From contig CM055096.1 in the NCBI GenBank assembly GCA_029204225.1, positions 73,848,919 to 73,912,918 on the forward strand: DNA of 64,000 bases, read 5' to 3'. Shown here piece after piece: positions 1 through 12,132 of this stretch. Under the pieces are notes generated by a model. It ran no database searches. It was given only the letters and a program-made list of their open reading frames with translations, and had not been told where the DNA came from. The stretch comes from Diphasiastrum complanatum. Lineage: Eukaryota > Streptophyta > Lycopodiopsida > Lycopodiales > Lycopodiaceae. A program made the position numbers and the translations under genes. Numbering within the stretch: position 1 is the first letter of the stretch; each line of letters opens with the position of its first letter.

Positions 1-1400
1 TAGTGAGAGATTGTCTTGACACTCTCTCACTAAAGGTGCACATGACACTCTCACTGAAGGTGCGTCGTTCACCTGGCATTTAGTGCCTGTGCGTTTTTCA
101 TCCTCAAGCGGAAAGGGAGGGGTGCATTAATTTTGGAAAACTTCATCAATAGGAAATTTAATTGTTTTTTAGTTGCATGATGATGTGTACTTTTTTGCAT
201 GAGGATTTGGGAGTTAACTAGTGTAACCTCTTTGGGCATGGTTAGTGGCATGCTAATTGCATGAGTACTCGATTGGCTAAGCTTGAGTTTCCACCACCCT
301 AAACTCTAGTCTTAAACTAGGCTTAATGAGAGAGATTCATATGTGTTATTTTGGAACATTGTAAACTATTCGGACTCACGTGATGTTGTTTACTATATGG
401 AAATGTGAGGGTATTTCAATTTTTTTTTTGTGCTAATGTGTTTCTTGAAGATCAATGTTTATGAGTAAAAAAAGTGGCCATCAATCTGTTTTATGGAAGA
501 TTTAATTAGAGATCTATATGTGGGTCTTGCAAGGCCTAGTTAGAGATCTCAAATATCCATCTTGATGGTTGCTTTTACATTTATTCAATTGATAATTGAA
601 TAGATTATAATATGAACGCACAGGATAGGGGAATATATCCCAAACTATTTAGTGTGATTTGTACCTTTTTTGTGAATCATATAATTAAGAATACATAAAA
701 GGAAAATTTGTGATTTAGCAATTGTGATTCCTTTTGAGATAGTATACAATCTAACAACTTCTAGATTTTCAATTTCCTTTCAAAGTCATAGCTTTGGATG
801 TGGCCAATAAAACTTTCAATTGAGTAAATTGATTTTCTTGATAGAATTTTATTGCAAGCTTAAAGTTATGAATTTTTTATTTTGAGTTTTGGGGTAAAAT
901 TAGTTGATGATCTTGTTAATCAGGTGACTAATCTGGAAAAGATGAAGGAATAACCATGACTACGATTAACTATCACGAATGTTTGTGAGAGGATCTATAA
1001 CTTTTCATAAACAGAATCTCGTGGATAATAATAAAAATGGAGGAAATGAAATTCATGTGATGTATCTTTGAATGAATAGAAATCACATTCACTAACTAGA
1101 ATGGTTGGCTAATAAATTAAGTTTGGTCATTTATTTAATGCTTTTGATAACTTTTTGTGCCATCTTACTAAACTCGTATGTTTAGTTGGTTGAGTAATGG
1201 CTATTTGGTAGAGTTTAATCAAATCTATACACCAATTGATACCAATAAAATACTTGTGAAGGACGATCATTGCAGTATTTAAAGCTATGATGCTTGGATG
1301 AAGTTTGTGTATTTCTAACATTTGATATAGGTGAAGGATAGCATATTGCTGATCAAAGTATCTCCTTATTAGTTCAATGTTAGCAATCTAGTACAATCTT
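1..1400. other. AT-rich stretch without a recognisable gene
   Basis: I see no supported coding region here. Reading frames are short and interrupted. The only structure noticed is a two-copy direct repeat at 18-63 (units beginning GACACTCTC and ending AAGGTGC, period about 26 bp). Because a gypsy pol remnant starts just after it in the same orientation, the stretch may be the unrecognisable upstream part of that element, but nothing in the sequence proves this. Confidence 0.5.
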
Positions 1401-1416
1401 AGCAAGCAAGTTCAAT

Positions 1417-3135
1417 CATTTCTAGGACTTATGATTTTCTTTCGAAGATTTATTGAGGATTACACCAAAGTGGCAACATCGTTCAATAATCTGACAAAAG
1501 ACATTGTTAATAATGGGGGATTGAACTAGTGTTTTGATAAACTTAAAGCCTTGATTGTTTCGGGTCCCATTTTACAAATTGTAGATCCAGATCAATCTTA
1601 CATCATTAGAATCGACGCAAGCGATACTACAATTGGAGCAGTTCTATTACAGAAGGATAGGCCACTAGCTTTTGAAAGCAAGAAATTCACTGGTCATCAG
1701 TTGCGTTATACAATGTAGGAAAAGAAATTATTTGTAATTATCCATACATTTAAAACCTGGAGACACTATTTGTATGGTAGTAAGTTTATAGTTACCAATC
1801 ACTAGTCTCTTAAGTAGTTTTGTAATCATCACGATCTTTAGAGTAGGAAGCCCGATGGGCTGAGTTGATGCAAGGATTTGATAATGAAATTTGTTATGCG
1901 GCTCTAATCAAGTTGTGGATGCTCTTAGTCGGATTGGTGAACCGAATGAATTGTCTTTCACCCAAATTTTTATGGATCTATATCTTTTGTTTAGAGGACA
2001 ATATGAAAGTGATTCTCATTTTGGTCGTATTTGGAACATTGTTAAGGTAAGAAGATTGTGGAATAGTTTACCGTTTGAGACGGATTGTTGTTTCGTAATG
2101 AAAAATTTTGTGTATCAGAGAATGATGAGCTCAAACGTATATTTTGTTTGAATGTCATGACATACCTTGTGCTAAGGCATCCCAGTATACACATGACTCT
2201 TGACTTGGTCAAAAAAAAATTTATTGGCCAAAACTCAAGCCATATGTTGAGTCATACATGATTAAATGCAAGCCATGTCAACTAGCTAAGTTTCATCCAA
2301 TGGATATTCCTGATAAGGTATGGGAGCGTATACCAATGGACTTTGAAGTTGGACTTCCAAAGACCCAATGAAAAAATGATGTTATTTGGGTTGTAGTGGA
2401 CAAGTTAACTAAGTTAGCTACATTCCAATTAAGTCGAGTGCTAAGGCTTATGAGTTAGCCTAGATCTTTGCTGAAAGATTATTTTGATTTTATGGATTGT
2501 CGAGTGACATTGTTAGTGATAGAAATTCTAAGTTTACAAGTCACTTTTGGTCATCGGTACTTCATAAACTAGAAGCTTCCTTTAATATTAGTTCTTCTGA
2601 TTATCCTAAATCAGATGGCCAGACAGAAAGGACTAATTAGAATATGGAAGATATGATGAGGACATATGGTTCTCATAGGCAATCTCATTGGGAATCTCAC
2701 ATTCCTCTGATTGAGTTTGCATACAATAGTAAAAAGCATTCTACTACTGGTTATAGTCCGTTTATGCTGATGTACTAGACCTTTGGTGGATGTGGAGACG
2801 AAACATTTAAGATCCAGAGGTTGCAAATTTTCTACAAGGTATGCAAGAAATGTTACAAGTGACAAAGGATAGTATCAATATTGCCCATGACAAAACTAAA
2901 CATTGTGATGATCATAAAAAATCTCCTAGAAATTTTAACTTGACGACTAATATATCTTAAAATTCCAAAAGATTCTAGGACATTACGTACAAGCAAGCAT
3001 TATAGACTATCTAACAGACATTGTGGACCGTTCGTGATTGGACGAAAAATTGATTCTTTAGTTTACGAGCTAGATCTTCAAGGAAAATCTACTACATATC
3101 TAGTATTTCAAGTAACGTGGTTAAAATTAAGCATA
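1417..3135 (+). pseudogene. Ty3/gypsy pol remnant: end of RT, RNase H, integrase
   Basis: This is a decayed polyprotein read across several frames. Around 1417-1560 is the RT thumb/connection (FRRFIEDYTK). From 1540 to 1810 lies the RNase H start (FDKLKALIVSGPIL, then IRIDASDTTIGAVL), followed by a linker ending VVDALSRIGEPNE near 1940. The integrase zinc-binding part is at about 2175-2290 (HPSIHMTLDLV, then CKPCQLAKF). The catalytic core follows (DGQTERTN and FAYNSKKHSTTGYSPF at 2610-2770), and the C-terminal part (GPFVIGRKIDSLVYELDL) lies near 3030-3080. Multiple TAG/TGA codons and frameshifts make it non-functional. Order RT-RNase H-IN identifies Ty3/gypsy. No gag, protease or LTR could be assigned to it. 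Confidence 0.85.
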
Positions 3136-3660
3136 TCAATGGATGGAACCACTTGATCAATACCAAGATCTTGGATTCAATGAGAAATATGCTATTTATG
3201 TTGCCGCACAACAACAACATTCCAGACAATGGGCAAGAGCTCCATTAGAATGTTTTGGTTGTGGTGAAAATCATCGAATAGTAGAATGTCCGAATAAAGA
3301 AAAATTCACACCACTTTGTTAGGAATGCATATATAAAAATTGCTATAAAGATTGTCCGACCAGATCGAAGGTGCCAACCACAACTGCACAATCAATCTAA
3401 TTTTAATCAATCCAAGGCGATCGTTTGGAACAATCTCATGTGCATTAATCAGGAAGGTACATGAACCAGTTGATGTTTGTTACAAGAGAGCAAAAGCAAA
3501 AAGAAGTTGTTCCTGAACCACCACTTGTGGAATCAGTACCATTGAACGATCAACCTTCAACATCCGAGGTTTATCCAAATTTGAAATCAGAAAAGAAAAA
3601 ATATCATAACATGAGGTAATGGATAAAAGATTTTAAAGTAGTTTAGGCATTCGAATCTAC
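3135..3660 (+). pseudogene. gypsy gag zinc-knuckle fragment, related to element E gag
   Basis: The fragment contains CFGCGENHRIVEC (C-x2-C-x3-H-x4-C) followed by a second cysteine cluster and a tail with QKQKEVVPEPP. It aligns motif by motif with the gag of element E at about 14,610-15,070 (CYECDEGHRIVEC, then QKRKEVALSPPP and YPNVREE versus YPNLKSE here). It directly follows the integrase C-terminus of a different gypsy lineage, so the junction near 3135 is chimeric. Stops interrupt it (for example inside the second cysteine cluster). It ends where the minus-strand copia remnant begins. Confidence 0.75.
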
Positions 3661-3689
3661 TTGAGTTGCTACTTTTAAATCCACTTGTA

Positions 3690-6050
3690 CCCATTGTTAA
3701 TGAAGATAGCGTAAAGTAGTCCACTTAACTACATGAGCAAATGTTTTTTCATAATCAATATCTTTGTTTTGCTCGTAGCCTTTGTCCCTCAACCACACAT
3801 TGTGTTTCGCAATCAATCCATCAGCATGAACCTAGTTCTATACACCCATTTATTACTAATAGGTCTCTTCCCAAGTGGAAGATCAACCAAATCCCACATA
3901 CCATATCTTTGGATTGAGTCCATCTCATCCTCCATAGCCCCTTGCCACTCTCTAAGATCATTTGCCTCTTCAAAGGTTGTTGGCTCTTGACAGTTCATAA
4001 TGTCACTCATAAGGGCGTAGTTCACATGATAACAATCGGGAGCTTTCCTCTCTCTTGTTGATCTTCTCCCCTCACCTTGTGAGATTGATCCTAATTGATT
4101 CATCCTTGCATTCTTCATGATACTTTCATACCACTTTGGTACCTTTGGTTCAGGTGACACACTTCTTGGTGAGAAAGTATCGCAATGAGTGTCTTGATAT
4201 AACCTCTTGCTTCTCATTGGTTTTACCTTCTTGGCTCCAATCGACAAGTAGTGGGATTTTGTTTTGCAAGAATGTTGCCGCACTACACGCCTTTGACCAA
4301 TAGAAGTTAGATAAACCTGTTTGCTTCATCATTGATTGCGCACTTATCATAATAATACAATTTTTTTCTTTCAGTTACCCCATTGCTATGCGGTGTATGA
4401 GCTTGAGTAAATTGTCTCTTGATTCCATGAAGGCTTCAAAATCACCTGATTTTTACTCGCCCCCTCTATCTGATCTTAGCACTTTGATTTGTGCATCCCA
4501 TTGGTTCTCCACCATGACATGGTCTTCATTGGGCCACACAGGTCACTATGAATAAACTCAAGTGCCTTCTTAGCCCTTGCTGCTCCACCCTTCTTGAAGT
4601 TTTCTATGGTGTTTTCCCATCATGCAACCTTCACATATTGAGTGTTGCTCATCCTGAAATGCTGGTAATCCACTTACCATCTTTAGTTTATCCATCAAGC
4701 ATAGAATCCCACAGTTCAAATGGCCCATCCTACGATGCCACAATTTTAATAGAGATGCACTAATCGATGTTGCCAAACCATACTCACCAAGTTTGGCCGC
4801 ATCCAACTTATAGAGACCACAATTGTTGTCGTGATACCCTGTCACCACCACCTTGTAGTCATAATCCATGTCCTTCATCAATCAATCGTCTTTGAAAAAA
4901 CTCAACCTTCAAGCATTGATTTGCCACCCCAACAAAAAGGAAGTTGTCCTTGAGTCTTGGCACATAAATCACATTAGAGATGTTCTTTTACCTTTCCATT
5001 TGGAAACTGCACTGGCACATTGCTAACTCCTTGTATCTGGCACTCTTGCCCACTGGCTCATGTGATCTTTTTTCTCATCATGGATTGGTGAGAAGCTCTC
5101 AAATCAATCATGTTTTCGTCATGTGCCTAGTAGCACTTGAGTCAATGAACCATCTTGTGCCATCATCAATCTATGATGCCAATGTTGATGAGAACAAATT
5201 GGTATCATTCTCCTCTACATCATCTTTAGCTAAGTTGCCCTGCTGCTTCACTTTTCCTTGCTTGATATCCACCTTCTTTTTATAGTAATCTCTCACCCAA
5301 TGGCCTGGCTTATGGCAATAGTAGCACTTATCCTTCTTCTTCTTGGGCTTCTAGCTCTCCCTCATCCTCGTCATCATTGCCCTTCTTGGGAATGCGCTTT
5401 CGACCCTTTTGCTTTCCTTTGGCCAACAATGCCTAATCATCTTGAGTGGCATGCCTCGATTTCACCACCTCGCACCTCTATTCTTCTCGTAGAAGGATCT
5501 TGTGCAGATCTTCAAAGGTGGGTAATCTCTCCCTTGATGCAATGCCACTCATGAACATTTGTAATCCTTCAGATACGCGAATCATGGCCGTATGGACAAG
5601 CTCGACATCCCTGATGGGTTTTTCAAGGGCAATCAACTGATCTCTCAGTTCCTTGATCCTAGTGAAGAAAGATCCCACACTCTTATTGTCATCGATTCGT
5701 ATGGTATTGAGCTTGGTATTCAAAAACATGATACGAGATGGGTTTGCGGTTTGATATTGGATTCTCAAAGCTTCCCAAGCGCCTCTTGCTGTAACCACAT
5801 CACTAATGTGGATGATCACATGATCTTTCACTGATAGGTTGATCAAAGACAATTCCCTTTGTGCCCTCTTATCATAGGCCCTCATGTAAACTCAAGTCGT
5901 GTTTGGCCTCAATTTGACACCTGTCAAGATGTCCCAGAGCTCTTTCTCCATGAGAATGCTCTTCATTTTGAATTTCCAAATGCTATAGTTGGAAACACCA
6001 TCCAATTTACTAGTTTTGCCCAAAACTGACTCATTCACAAGGTTAGCCAT
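3690..6050 (-). pseudogene. Ty1/copia gag-pol remnant (element G), 3' truncated
   Basis: Read from 6050 leftwards. An ATG at 6048-6050 opens a gag start (MANLVNESVLGKTSKLDGV). The UBN2-type gag follows at 5885-5478 (GAWEALRIQYQTANPSRIM), then a CCHC knuckle CYYCHKPGHWVRDY near 5300-5340. The GAG-pre-integrase motif LWHRRMGHLNCG lies near 4740-4690. An integrase fragment is at 4350-4150, and the start of the reverse transcriptase follows (WQGAMEDEMDSIQRYGMWDL, then NKWVYRTR) at about 3970-3820, continuing in another frame to about 3690. The element stops before the catalytic RT motifs, so most of RT and all of RNase H are missing. Frames are broken by stops. Order gag-PR-IN-RT marks it as copia. 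Confidence 0.85.
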
Positions 6051-6930
6051 CTAGTTTAGCCATCTTCAAAACTACTTGAAATTGCACCTGTAGGCTAAAA
6101 AGAGTGCTCCTACCACAAGGTGATGTCATAAGTCTTAAATAATGACATGCTATTTTTTCCTTATTAGGACACCCGCGTCTTAGTTGGCAAATTGAAAGTC
6201 AAGATCGTTTGCAATCGAAAAATGGTTTTCGTCGCACACTCCCAACTATGCGCTCTCTTAAAAGGGGCGGACAAATGACTTCTAGCATCTACTGAGCGGT
6301 TTCTCCGTGGTAATCACTCTATTTTCTAGTTTGTTACTTGTAGGTACAGTCCGAGTGCCTTTCGTTTGGTCAAAATCAGGGAGCTGGAAACAAGGGCTTT
6401 TTCAGCTTTTGAACTAGTCATGTGTGGTTTGCCTTTCAAAACCTATTGGGCCCCTTCGGTTTCATTTGGACCGTAGATTGTGATCCAAGGGCCTTTACTC
6501 ATTCAATCTAGGCCATGGAAAAGCTTCATCCAGTGGTGATTCGCGAATCTAGGCAGCGAATTGGCCTCTTCCGCACACTAGCACCTTCGAGCCGCTAACC
6601 CTTGTCTCCCGTTACTTGCGCGCGATGCATCTGCGCCCTCCCTCCCTCTCAGCAAAGAGAAAAGCTATGGAGATTACAGAGAGAAAGGCTTTGAATGCCT
6701 TGAGAAAAACTGCTTATCCTCTCTTGTTGGTCCGCGTCTATCTATGGCTGTTGGACAACAGCTTCGTTGTATTGGGGCTCTCTAGTACAGCTCTTCATAG
6801 CTTAAAAAACGGCAGCCTCTAGATGATCCTTCAACATAAAACCCCAGCCCAGGGTTTTTCAGCCCACTCCTCTGAGGTAACCCCACAGCCAGTTAAATGT
6901 AGCAACAATCAGTTTGTCAATCGATGAAGT
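6051..6930 (-). other. sequence upstream of copia G, probable leader/LTR remnant
   Basis: This lies directly 5' of the gag ATG of element G on the minus strand and has no supported gene. On the minus strand, positions 6114-6104 read TGGTAGGAGC, a possible decayed form of the copia primer-binding site TGGTATCAGAGC. If so, the old 5' LTR lies above about 6120. No second copy of this LTR exists in the window, so its limits cannot be drawn. Confidence 0.35.
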
Positions 6931-6995
6931 ATCAAGCACACACTAGCCAAAAAACGAGAAAAAAAAAAAACCTTCGCACAATGGCATTACATAGG

Positions 6996-7104
6996 GGAAG
7001 GCCTGAAGCCCTCAGACCTTCCTTGCTGGTCGGGGCCTGCCCTCGGGCTCCCGCCCTCGGGCAAGGGCCCTCCCAACAAGGAAGGCCCTCAGGCAGGGCC
7101 TTCC
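6996..7104. repeat. GC-rich imperfect inverted repeat (hairpin)
   Basis: Arms at about 6996-7030 (GGAAGGCC-TGAAGCC...CCTTCCTTG) and 7071-7104 (CAAGGAAGGCCC...GGGCCTTCC) are imperfect reverse complements. The loop repeats the word CCCTCGGGC. The block is strongly GC-rich in an AT-rich neighbourhood and directly follows a poly-A run at 6959-6970. Open frames on both strands here are a by-product of the base composition. Confidence 0.6.
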
Positions 7105-7269
7105 CCCCCACATAATTGCTCCAAAAACACATTGTATTTTGCATTAACTTGAAATTTGTACTCAGATATATATCTACAAGATAGAACATGGCACCATAGT
7201 CATTGCTCTATTAACCCTTTGATCATTGATCATCATATCCCATATTTCCCACAATGATTACTTGGTGTG

Positions 7270-8040
7270 ATAGTAGCCACCTAAAATTTTTGCACCAATT
7301 TTGACTTAATAAAATTATGGGTTGAACCATTATCAAATAGAACGTTTACAACTTGGCAACCTATGAACCCATTCATTCGAATGAGGTCATGGGGGCCAAA
7401 AAACAATTGTGTTGAAGCAACAAATATCACGAACAACATCATTTGTTAATGATAAACTAGCATAAGGAATGCTAGAATTACCTGGTGCCTTAAACATTTT
7501 AGGTTGACTGACTTTTTTCAGGCAGTCTTTTGCAAGGTGCCCCCTCTCCATACAAGAGAAACACAAATGACCAGTCCCCATCTTGTCATAGTTCTCATGA
7601 TCCAGTTTGATGTACTTTTCTTTTTCGCCTTGGGATGTCTTATCTTTGTCTTGCTTCTTGAAGAACACTTGTGTTTTCTAAGCACCATCAATGAGTATCG
7701 TTGAAGATTTTTGCAAAGCAAAATGCATCTTCGAGGCTTTGTAGTTGGTTATGTCGCACTTCATGTTAGAAACCCTATCGTTGAAGCCAACCAAGGTAAG
7801 GACACAATCAGGTGACAACACTGTAATTGCCCATCCATATAGATACTGCCATCTCACCCCCATGCACTGGAGCTATAGACCACCATCAATCACACTCATG
7901 TCCCCACCAAGATACGACGTCTCCCATACCACCACATCCTAATTTCATCCTTCATATCTTGTGGCAAGTTAACCTAGCCATATGGGAGAGCTCTTTATTT
8001 TCCAAGAGAGGATGAATACCAACCTCGTGGAGATCCACCT
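7270..8040 (-). pseudogene. Ty3/gypsy gag-protease remnant
   Basis: Read leftwards from about 8040: a decayed gag tail, then a zinc knuckle CFSCMERGHLAKDC (C-x2-C-x4-H-x4-C) near 7570-7530. An aspartic-protease start follows (IGCQVVNVLFDNGSTHNF) near 7360-7300, where D-N-G-S replaces the usual D-S/T-G. Stops and frame changes are frequent before the knuckle. The piece is cut off after the protease motif; no RT follows it. Confidence 0.7.
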
Positions 8041-8590
8041 CTACATAGTATAGGTGGGGTCACCTTCGCCAACATAATCATGTTATAACCATTGACACGC
8101 GTTAGTTGTGAGCACCGCCGTGGGTCAATAACTTTGGGTTACTTGGCGCCAATAGGACATTTGCATGTGGCACCCAAACGACCTATAGTGCTAGACTAGG
8201 CCGTACCTCAGGTGACTTGTCGTTTGTCTTTAGAGGTACGTAATAATGTGAGAAGCTTATTACGTGGGAGTATGATGTGAATTCTTCTTAGCATGCATCA
8301 AAATCTCCAACTCCTTTCAAGTACCTTGGTACAATCCTAGAATGCCTTCGGGGACTATCTTTGCCATTTTCACAATTAGGTTATTGTTGCTAAAATCATA
8401 ATTGGTTGTATATGTCTTGTTTGTTATATTTTCATGCACAATATTGTGTGAATAAAAATATCGTGCTATTCTATATTGCACATTGGATGTTAGTGGTCAT
8501 CATGATGGGGCAAGGTATTGGAGTTTACTCTAACTCCTACTCATCCCAACAGCCCTCCTTCCTTATCTAAATTTCACTCTCAAATGTAAC
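8041..8590. other. no gene seen
   Basis: I found no conserved protein motif, RNA gene or clear repeat in this stretch between the gypsy gag/protease remnant and the LTR of copia element F. Confidence 0.5.
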
Positions 8591-9475
8591 TTGCAGAAAA
8601 TGAACTGTCGCTACAATCTGGTTTTTACTCGCATTTTTCACATAGCCGAAAAATGCGAAAAACCCGACACTGTGTTTTTACATTGAGTTTTCTGACAGGC
8701 GACAATGCAAGAAAATTGAGAAAAAACTTGACACTACATACTTGCATGTAGTTTTCAACAGGCAAAAAAAAGCGACACTTGCCCTACAATAGGACGAAGT
8801 TGTCCTACAAATCAAAGGCGATGTCCTACAAATGCTGAAGGTGTCTTCCAAACACCGAAGGTGTCTCAAACGCCGAAGGTGTCTTCCAAATGCTGAAGGT
8901 GTCTTAAAAATCTTGAAGGTTGCCCTCAGGTAAAGGCAATGACCAAAAGGCCAAGGAGTGTCGCATTTTCAGTCTGCTAAAATACATAGATTCTCGCTAT
9001 CAGACCAGAAAGCTTCATGCTCCATCAACGAACTAATCCACTGATCAGTTTAACAATTGTTATCAATCTTGTAATTGTAAAGTTAAGTTAGTACAAGATT
9101 TTTCCAGCTGATATATATACATGTGATTGAGCGATTTTATAGGGAGAGAGGATCATGATATGTAAGGTAAGATAGCAGAGAACGCCTTTGATCAGTAGCT
9201 GACTCCTCAGAAATCATAGAGAGAGAGAGAGAACTATTTTAAAACCTTAGCAATTGTCTTGAATTTGTTAGTAGGATCACGTGCTTATTAGCACAATTGT
9301 ATTGTGGTCTGATCATTGTATTATTAACTTCAAAATACAGATTCGCTATTGTTCTGCACCTTCGCATTCTTGTTGAATGATAACTCTCGCTCCTCTCACA
9401 CAAACATTATTAAGAAGAGAATTGTATGGTTGTCTCTGACGCCTGAATTAATTCTACATTCTCTTCATATCAGGT
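8590..9475 (+). repeat. left LTR of copia element F (3' end lost)
   Basis: The stretch 8840-9475 matches the sequence at 11,036-11,291 joined to 23,196-23,554, which is the second LTR of the element. Shared landmarks are AGTGTCGCATTT, ACTAATCCACTGATCAGTTT, TGATATATATACATGTG and GAACTATTTTA. The copy stops at about 9475, inside the LTR, and runs straight into pol sequence, so the LTR end, primer site and gag have been deleted. The left limit is uncertain. A run of about 20-bp units (GAAGGTGTCTT plus CCAAAYGC) at about 8795-8925 forms a minisatellite within the LTR. Confidence 0.7.
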
Positions 9476-9479
9476 TAGC

Positions 9480-11035
9480 GGTGTACTTTATGTACCCAAA
9501 TTAACAAAGAACTACTGTCTATTAGCAAGATCATTGATCAAGGCTGTAGAGCTTTGTTTACAACTAGGCGATGTACTATTTTAGATGAGAATTCAAAGGA
9601 AATTCACTCTGCTTACAGAGAAGAAAATTTGTACATACTGAGTCACAATGTTGCACTTTTTGTGAGTTGTTCAGATGCTAATTTATGGCATCAAATATTA
9701 GGACATCTAAACATTCGTTACAACCTGATCATTTTGTCCCTCGGGCGTTCATTAGTCATGATGAACCTGCCACAGTTGTAGAAGCTTTATCAATGCCCGA
9801 TGCAGACAATTGGAAGGCCGCCATGGATGTTGAGTATCAGTCTCTAATGAAGAACAAGGCCTGGAGTCTTGTCAATCCTCCTACTGGTGTAAAACCAATT
9901 GACTCCAAGTGGATCTTTAAGCTAAAGCTTAAGCCAGATGGATCCATATCCAAATGGAAAGCTAGACTGGTGGTTAAAGGCTTTGAACAAGTATATGGGA
10001 TAGACTACACTGAGACCTTTAGTCCAGTGGTAAAACATCAGTCTATTCATACCTAGCTACTGCATAAGATCTGGACATTCACTAGATGGACGTCCAGACA
10101 ACATTCCTACACGGATTTATACAAGAAGATATATTCATCTATCAACCAAAAGGTTATGTCCTTCAAGGCAAGGAGAATCTGGTATGTAAATTGCATAAGG
10201 CTTTATATGGTCTTAAGCAAGCTCCCAGGGCCTGGTATGACATAATTAATCACTTTTTGTTGCAGCACAATTTTACTTCTTGCTCCACAGACTGCAATGT
10301 ATATCTCAGGTGTAAAGGTTCAAGCTACGTCATAATAGCATTATACGTTGATGATTCTTTAAGTATCAGCAATTCAAATCAGTTATTATAGGAAACCAAA
10401 TCTCTGCTTTCATCAGAGTTTGAGATGACTGATTTAGGCCCAGTCCATTACCTTCTTGGTATGGAGATCAGCAGAGATCGCGCAAGTAGAAGGATAGCTA
10501 TAAGCCAAGAATCCTACTTAACTAATGTACTTCACAGATATGGCATGGAGGACTACAAGCCCATAGACACACCTATGGATCCAAGAGCTAAGCTGTCCAA
10601 AGACATGTGCCTCCAAAACTCAAGCAGATCAGCAAGAAATGTGCAGGTATCCTTATCAATCTGTCATAGGATCTATATGTATTCTATGATCTGCACACGA
10701 CCTGATCTAGCATATGCAGTAAGCACATTGTCTTAGTACATGTCCAATCCAGGCCTACAACACTGGAAAGCTCTGCAAAGAGTACCAAGGTACATTCAAG
10801 CTACAAAGCACTATGCTTTGAGCTAATAATGACAATATAGAAGCTGCACTCACATTGACCACTTATTCCGATTTGGATTGGGCAGGAGACATGGATACCA
10901 GAAAATCCACATCAGGCTACATTTGTTTCCTCGCAGGAGTACCCATCTCATGGAACCGCAAAAAGCATAAATGTATTTCTCTCTCCTCCACAGAATTCGA
11001 ATATGTTGTAGTTACATCAGCAGTGAAAAAAATAA
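9480..11035 (+). pseudogene. Ty1/copia pol remnant of element F
   Basis: After a protease-linker scrap (SGVLYVPKLTKNY) and a GAG-pre-integrase scrap near 9680 ([10 protein letters not shown]), the sequence jumps to reverse transcriptase: [20 protein letters not shown] and [14 protein letters not shown] at 9810-9940. Then come MDVQTTFLHG at 10,086, the catalytic ALYVDDSL near 10,345, and MTDLGPVHYLLGMEI at 10,425. RNase H follows (TYSDLDWAGD near 10,860; SLSSTEFEYV near 10,985). The integrase is absent. The frame breaks several times, and RNase H passes directly into the second LTR at about 11,036. Confidence 0.85.
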
Positions 11036-11291
11036 TCCAAAGGTGTCTCAAACGTCGAAGGTGTCTTCCAAACGCCGAAGGTGTCTTACAAATTCTGAAG
11101 GCTACCCTCAGGTAAAGGCAACAGCCAAAAGGCCAAGGAGTGTCGCATTTCCAGTCTGCTAAAATACACAAATTTTTGCTATCAGACCAGAAAGCCTTCA
11201 CACTCCATCAACAAACTGATCCACTGATCAGTTTAACAGTTGTTATCAATCTTGTAATTGTAAAGTTAAGTTAGTACAAAATTTTTCTAGC
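11036..11291 (+). repeat. right LTR of copia F, part 1 (interrupted by element E)
   Basis: This is homologous to 8857-9110 of the left LTR and starts within the LaTR minisatellite (GAAGGTGTCTT units at 11,055-11,100), so the first bases of the LTR are missing. It ends with CTAGC (11,287-11,291), the target site duplicated by element E. The rest of this LTR resumes at 23,191. Confidence 0.8.
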
Positions 11292-12113
11292 TGTTGGGGG
11301 TATTCCCAACAAAGTGTAAATAAATAAAATCCTCCAATAAAATGTGTTGCGAGGGCATGGCATCCTGCGTGTATAAGCCCATGGCCCAATGAGCACGCAA
11401 TTGAAGTTGTAAAAAAAATAAACTTGACTTGGGCCTTGTAATTAAAATAAAACTAGAGGTCCAATGTCATTTTAAAACTTAGAGATCACTTTTTAGAGTT
11501 GGGTCCAAATTGGGACTCACATGAATCTTGTGATTTCTAATGTACTTTTTGTGGACCCTTGGATCAAGTTGGGTCCAAGATGAATGGTTAGGATCATTGT
11601 GAATATTAGCCAATAAGATTGAGGGGCAAGGGCCTTCCCCATTTCATAAAAAGGCACCATTTGTATACTATTTGCATGCTTAATCAGAAGGAAGAAACTC
11701 TACCATTTTTGGAAGAGAAGCATCCTCATTTGCTATTCACTACTTGCTATTGCTCTTGGTTGTGTTTTCTATTGCTTTCTATTTCCATGTTTTATTGTTT
11801 GCCATAGTGAATGTTTTTCCATTAGCAAGCATAAGGAGCATTTGAGCTAACCTCCACCCTCACTCTCTTTCTCTCTCTTTCTCTTCTCTTCTCAATCTCT
11901 TCTTCTCCATCCCTTCCCTTCAACCAAAACTATGCTGAATGTTAGTGTAGAGGAGTAGAGTTAAAGAGGAGTAGTATAGTGGTGAGTAGAATTAAGGGAG
12001 AAAGTAGGAAATTAACTAAAAGTAGCATCTATGCATAGTTAGGAACCTATCTAGTGATCTAACCTTTGTTGACAGGCGGAAGGGCTATACTACGAAAGAT
12101 CTTCGACCCCACA
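11292..12113 (+). repeat. 5' LTR of gypsy element E (822 bp)
   Basis: It starts TGTTGGGGGTATTCCC and ends CGACCCCACA, directly before the primer site. It matches 22,392-23,190 nearly base for base, but carries 10 extra bp in the CT-rich tract near 11,870 and 13 extra bp (ATCTAACCTTTGT) near 12,060. Confidence 0.93.
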
Positions 12114-12114
12114 G

Positions 12115-12132
12115 TGGCGCCGTTGCCGGGGA
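12115..12132 (+). other. primer-binding site of element E (tRNA-Asp type)
   Basis: TGGCGCCGTTGCCGGGGA begins one base after the 5' LTR. It is the complement of the 3' end of plant tRNA-Asp(GUC) including CCA, the primer known from Athila/Tat-type gypsy elements. Confidence 0.88.

Noticed and set aside
6924-7189. Overlapping open frames on both strands
   Set aside because: They run through the GC-rich inverted repeat, are low-complexity (Gly/Pro/Arg) and match no family.
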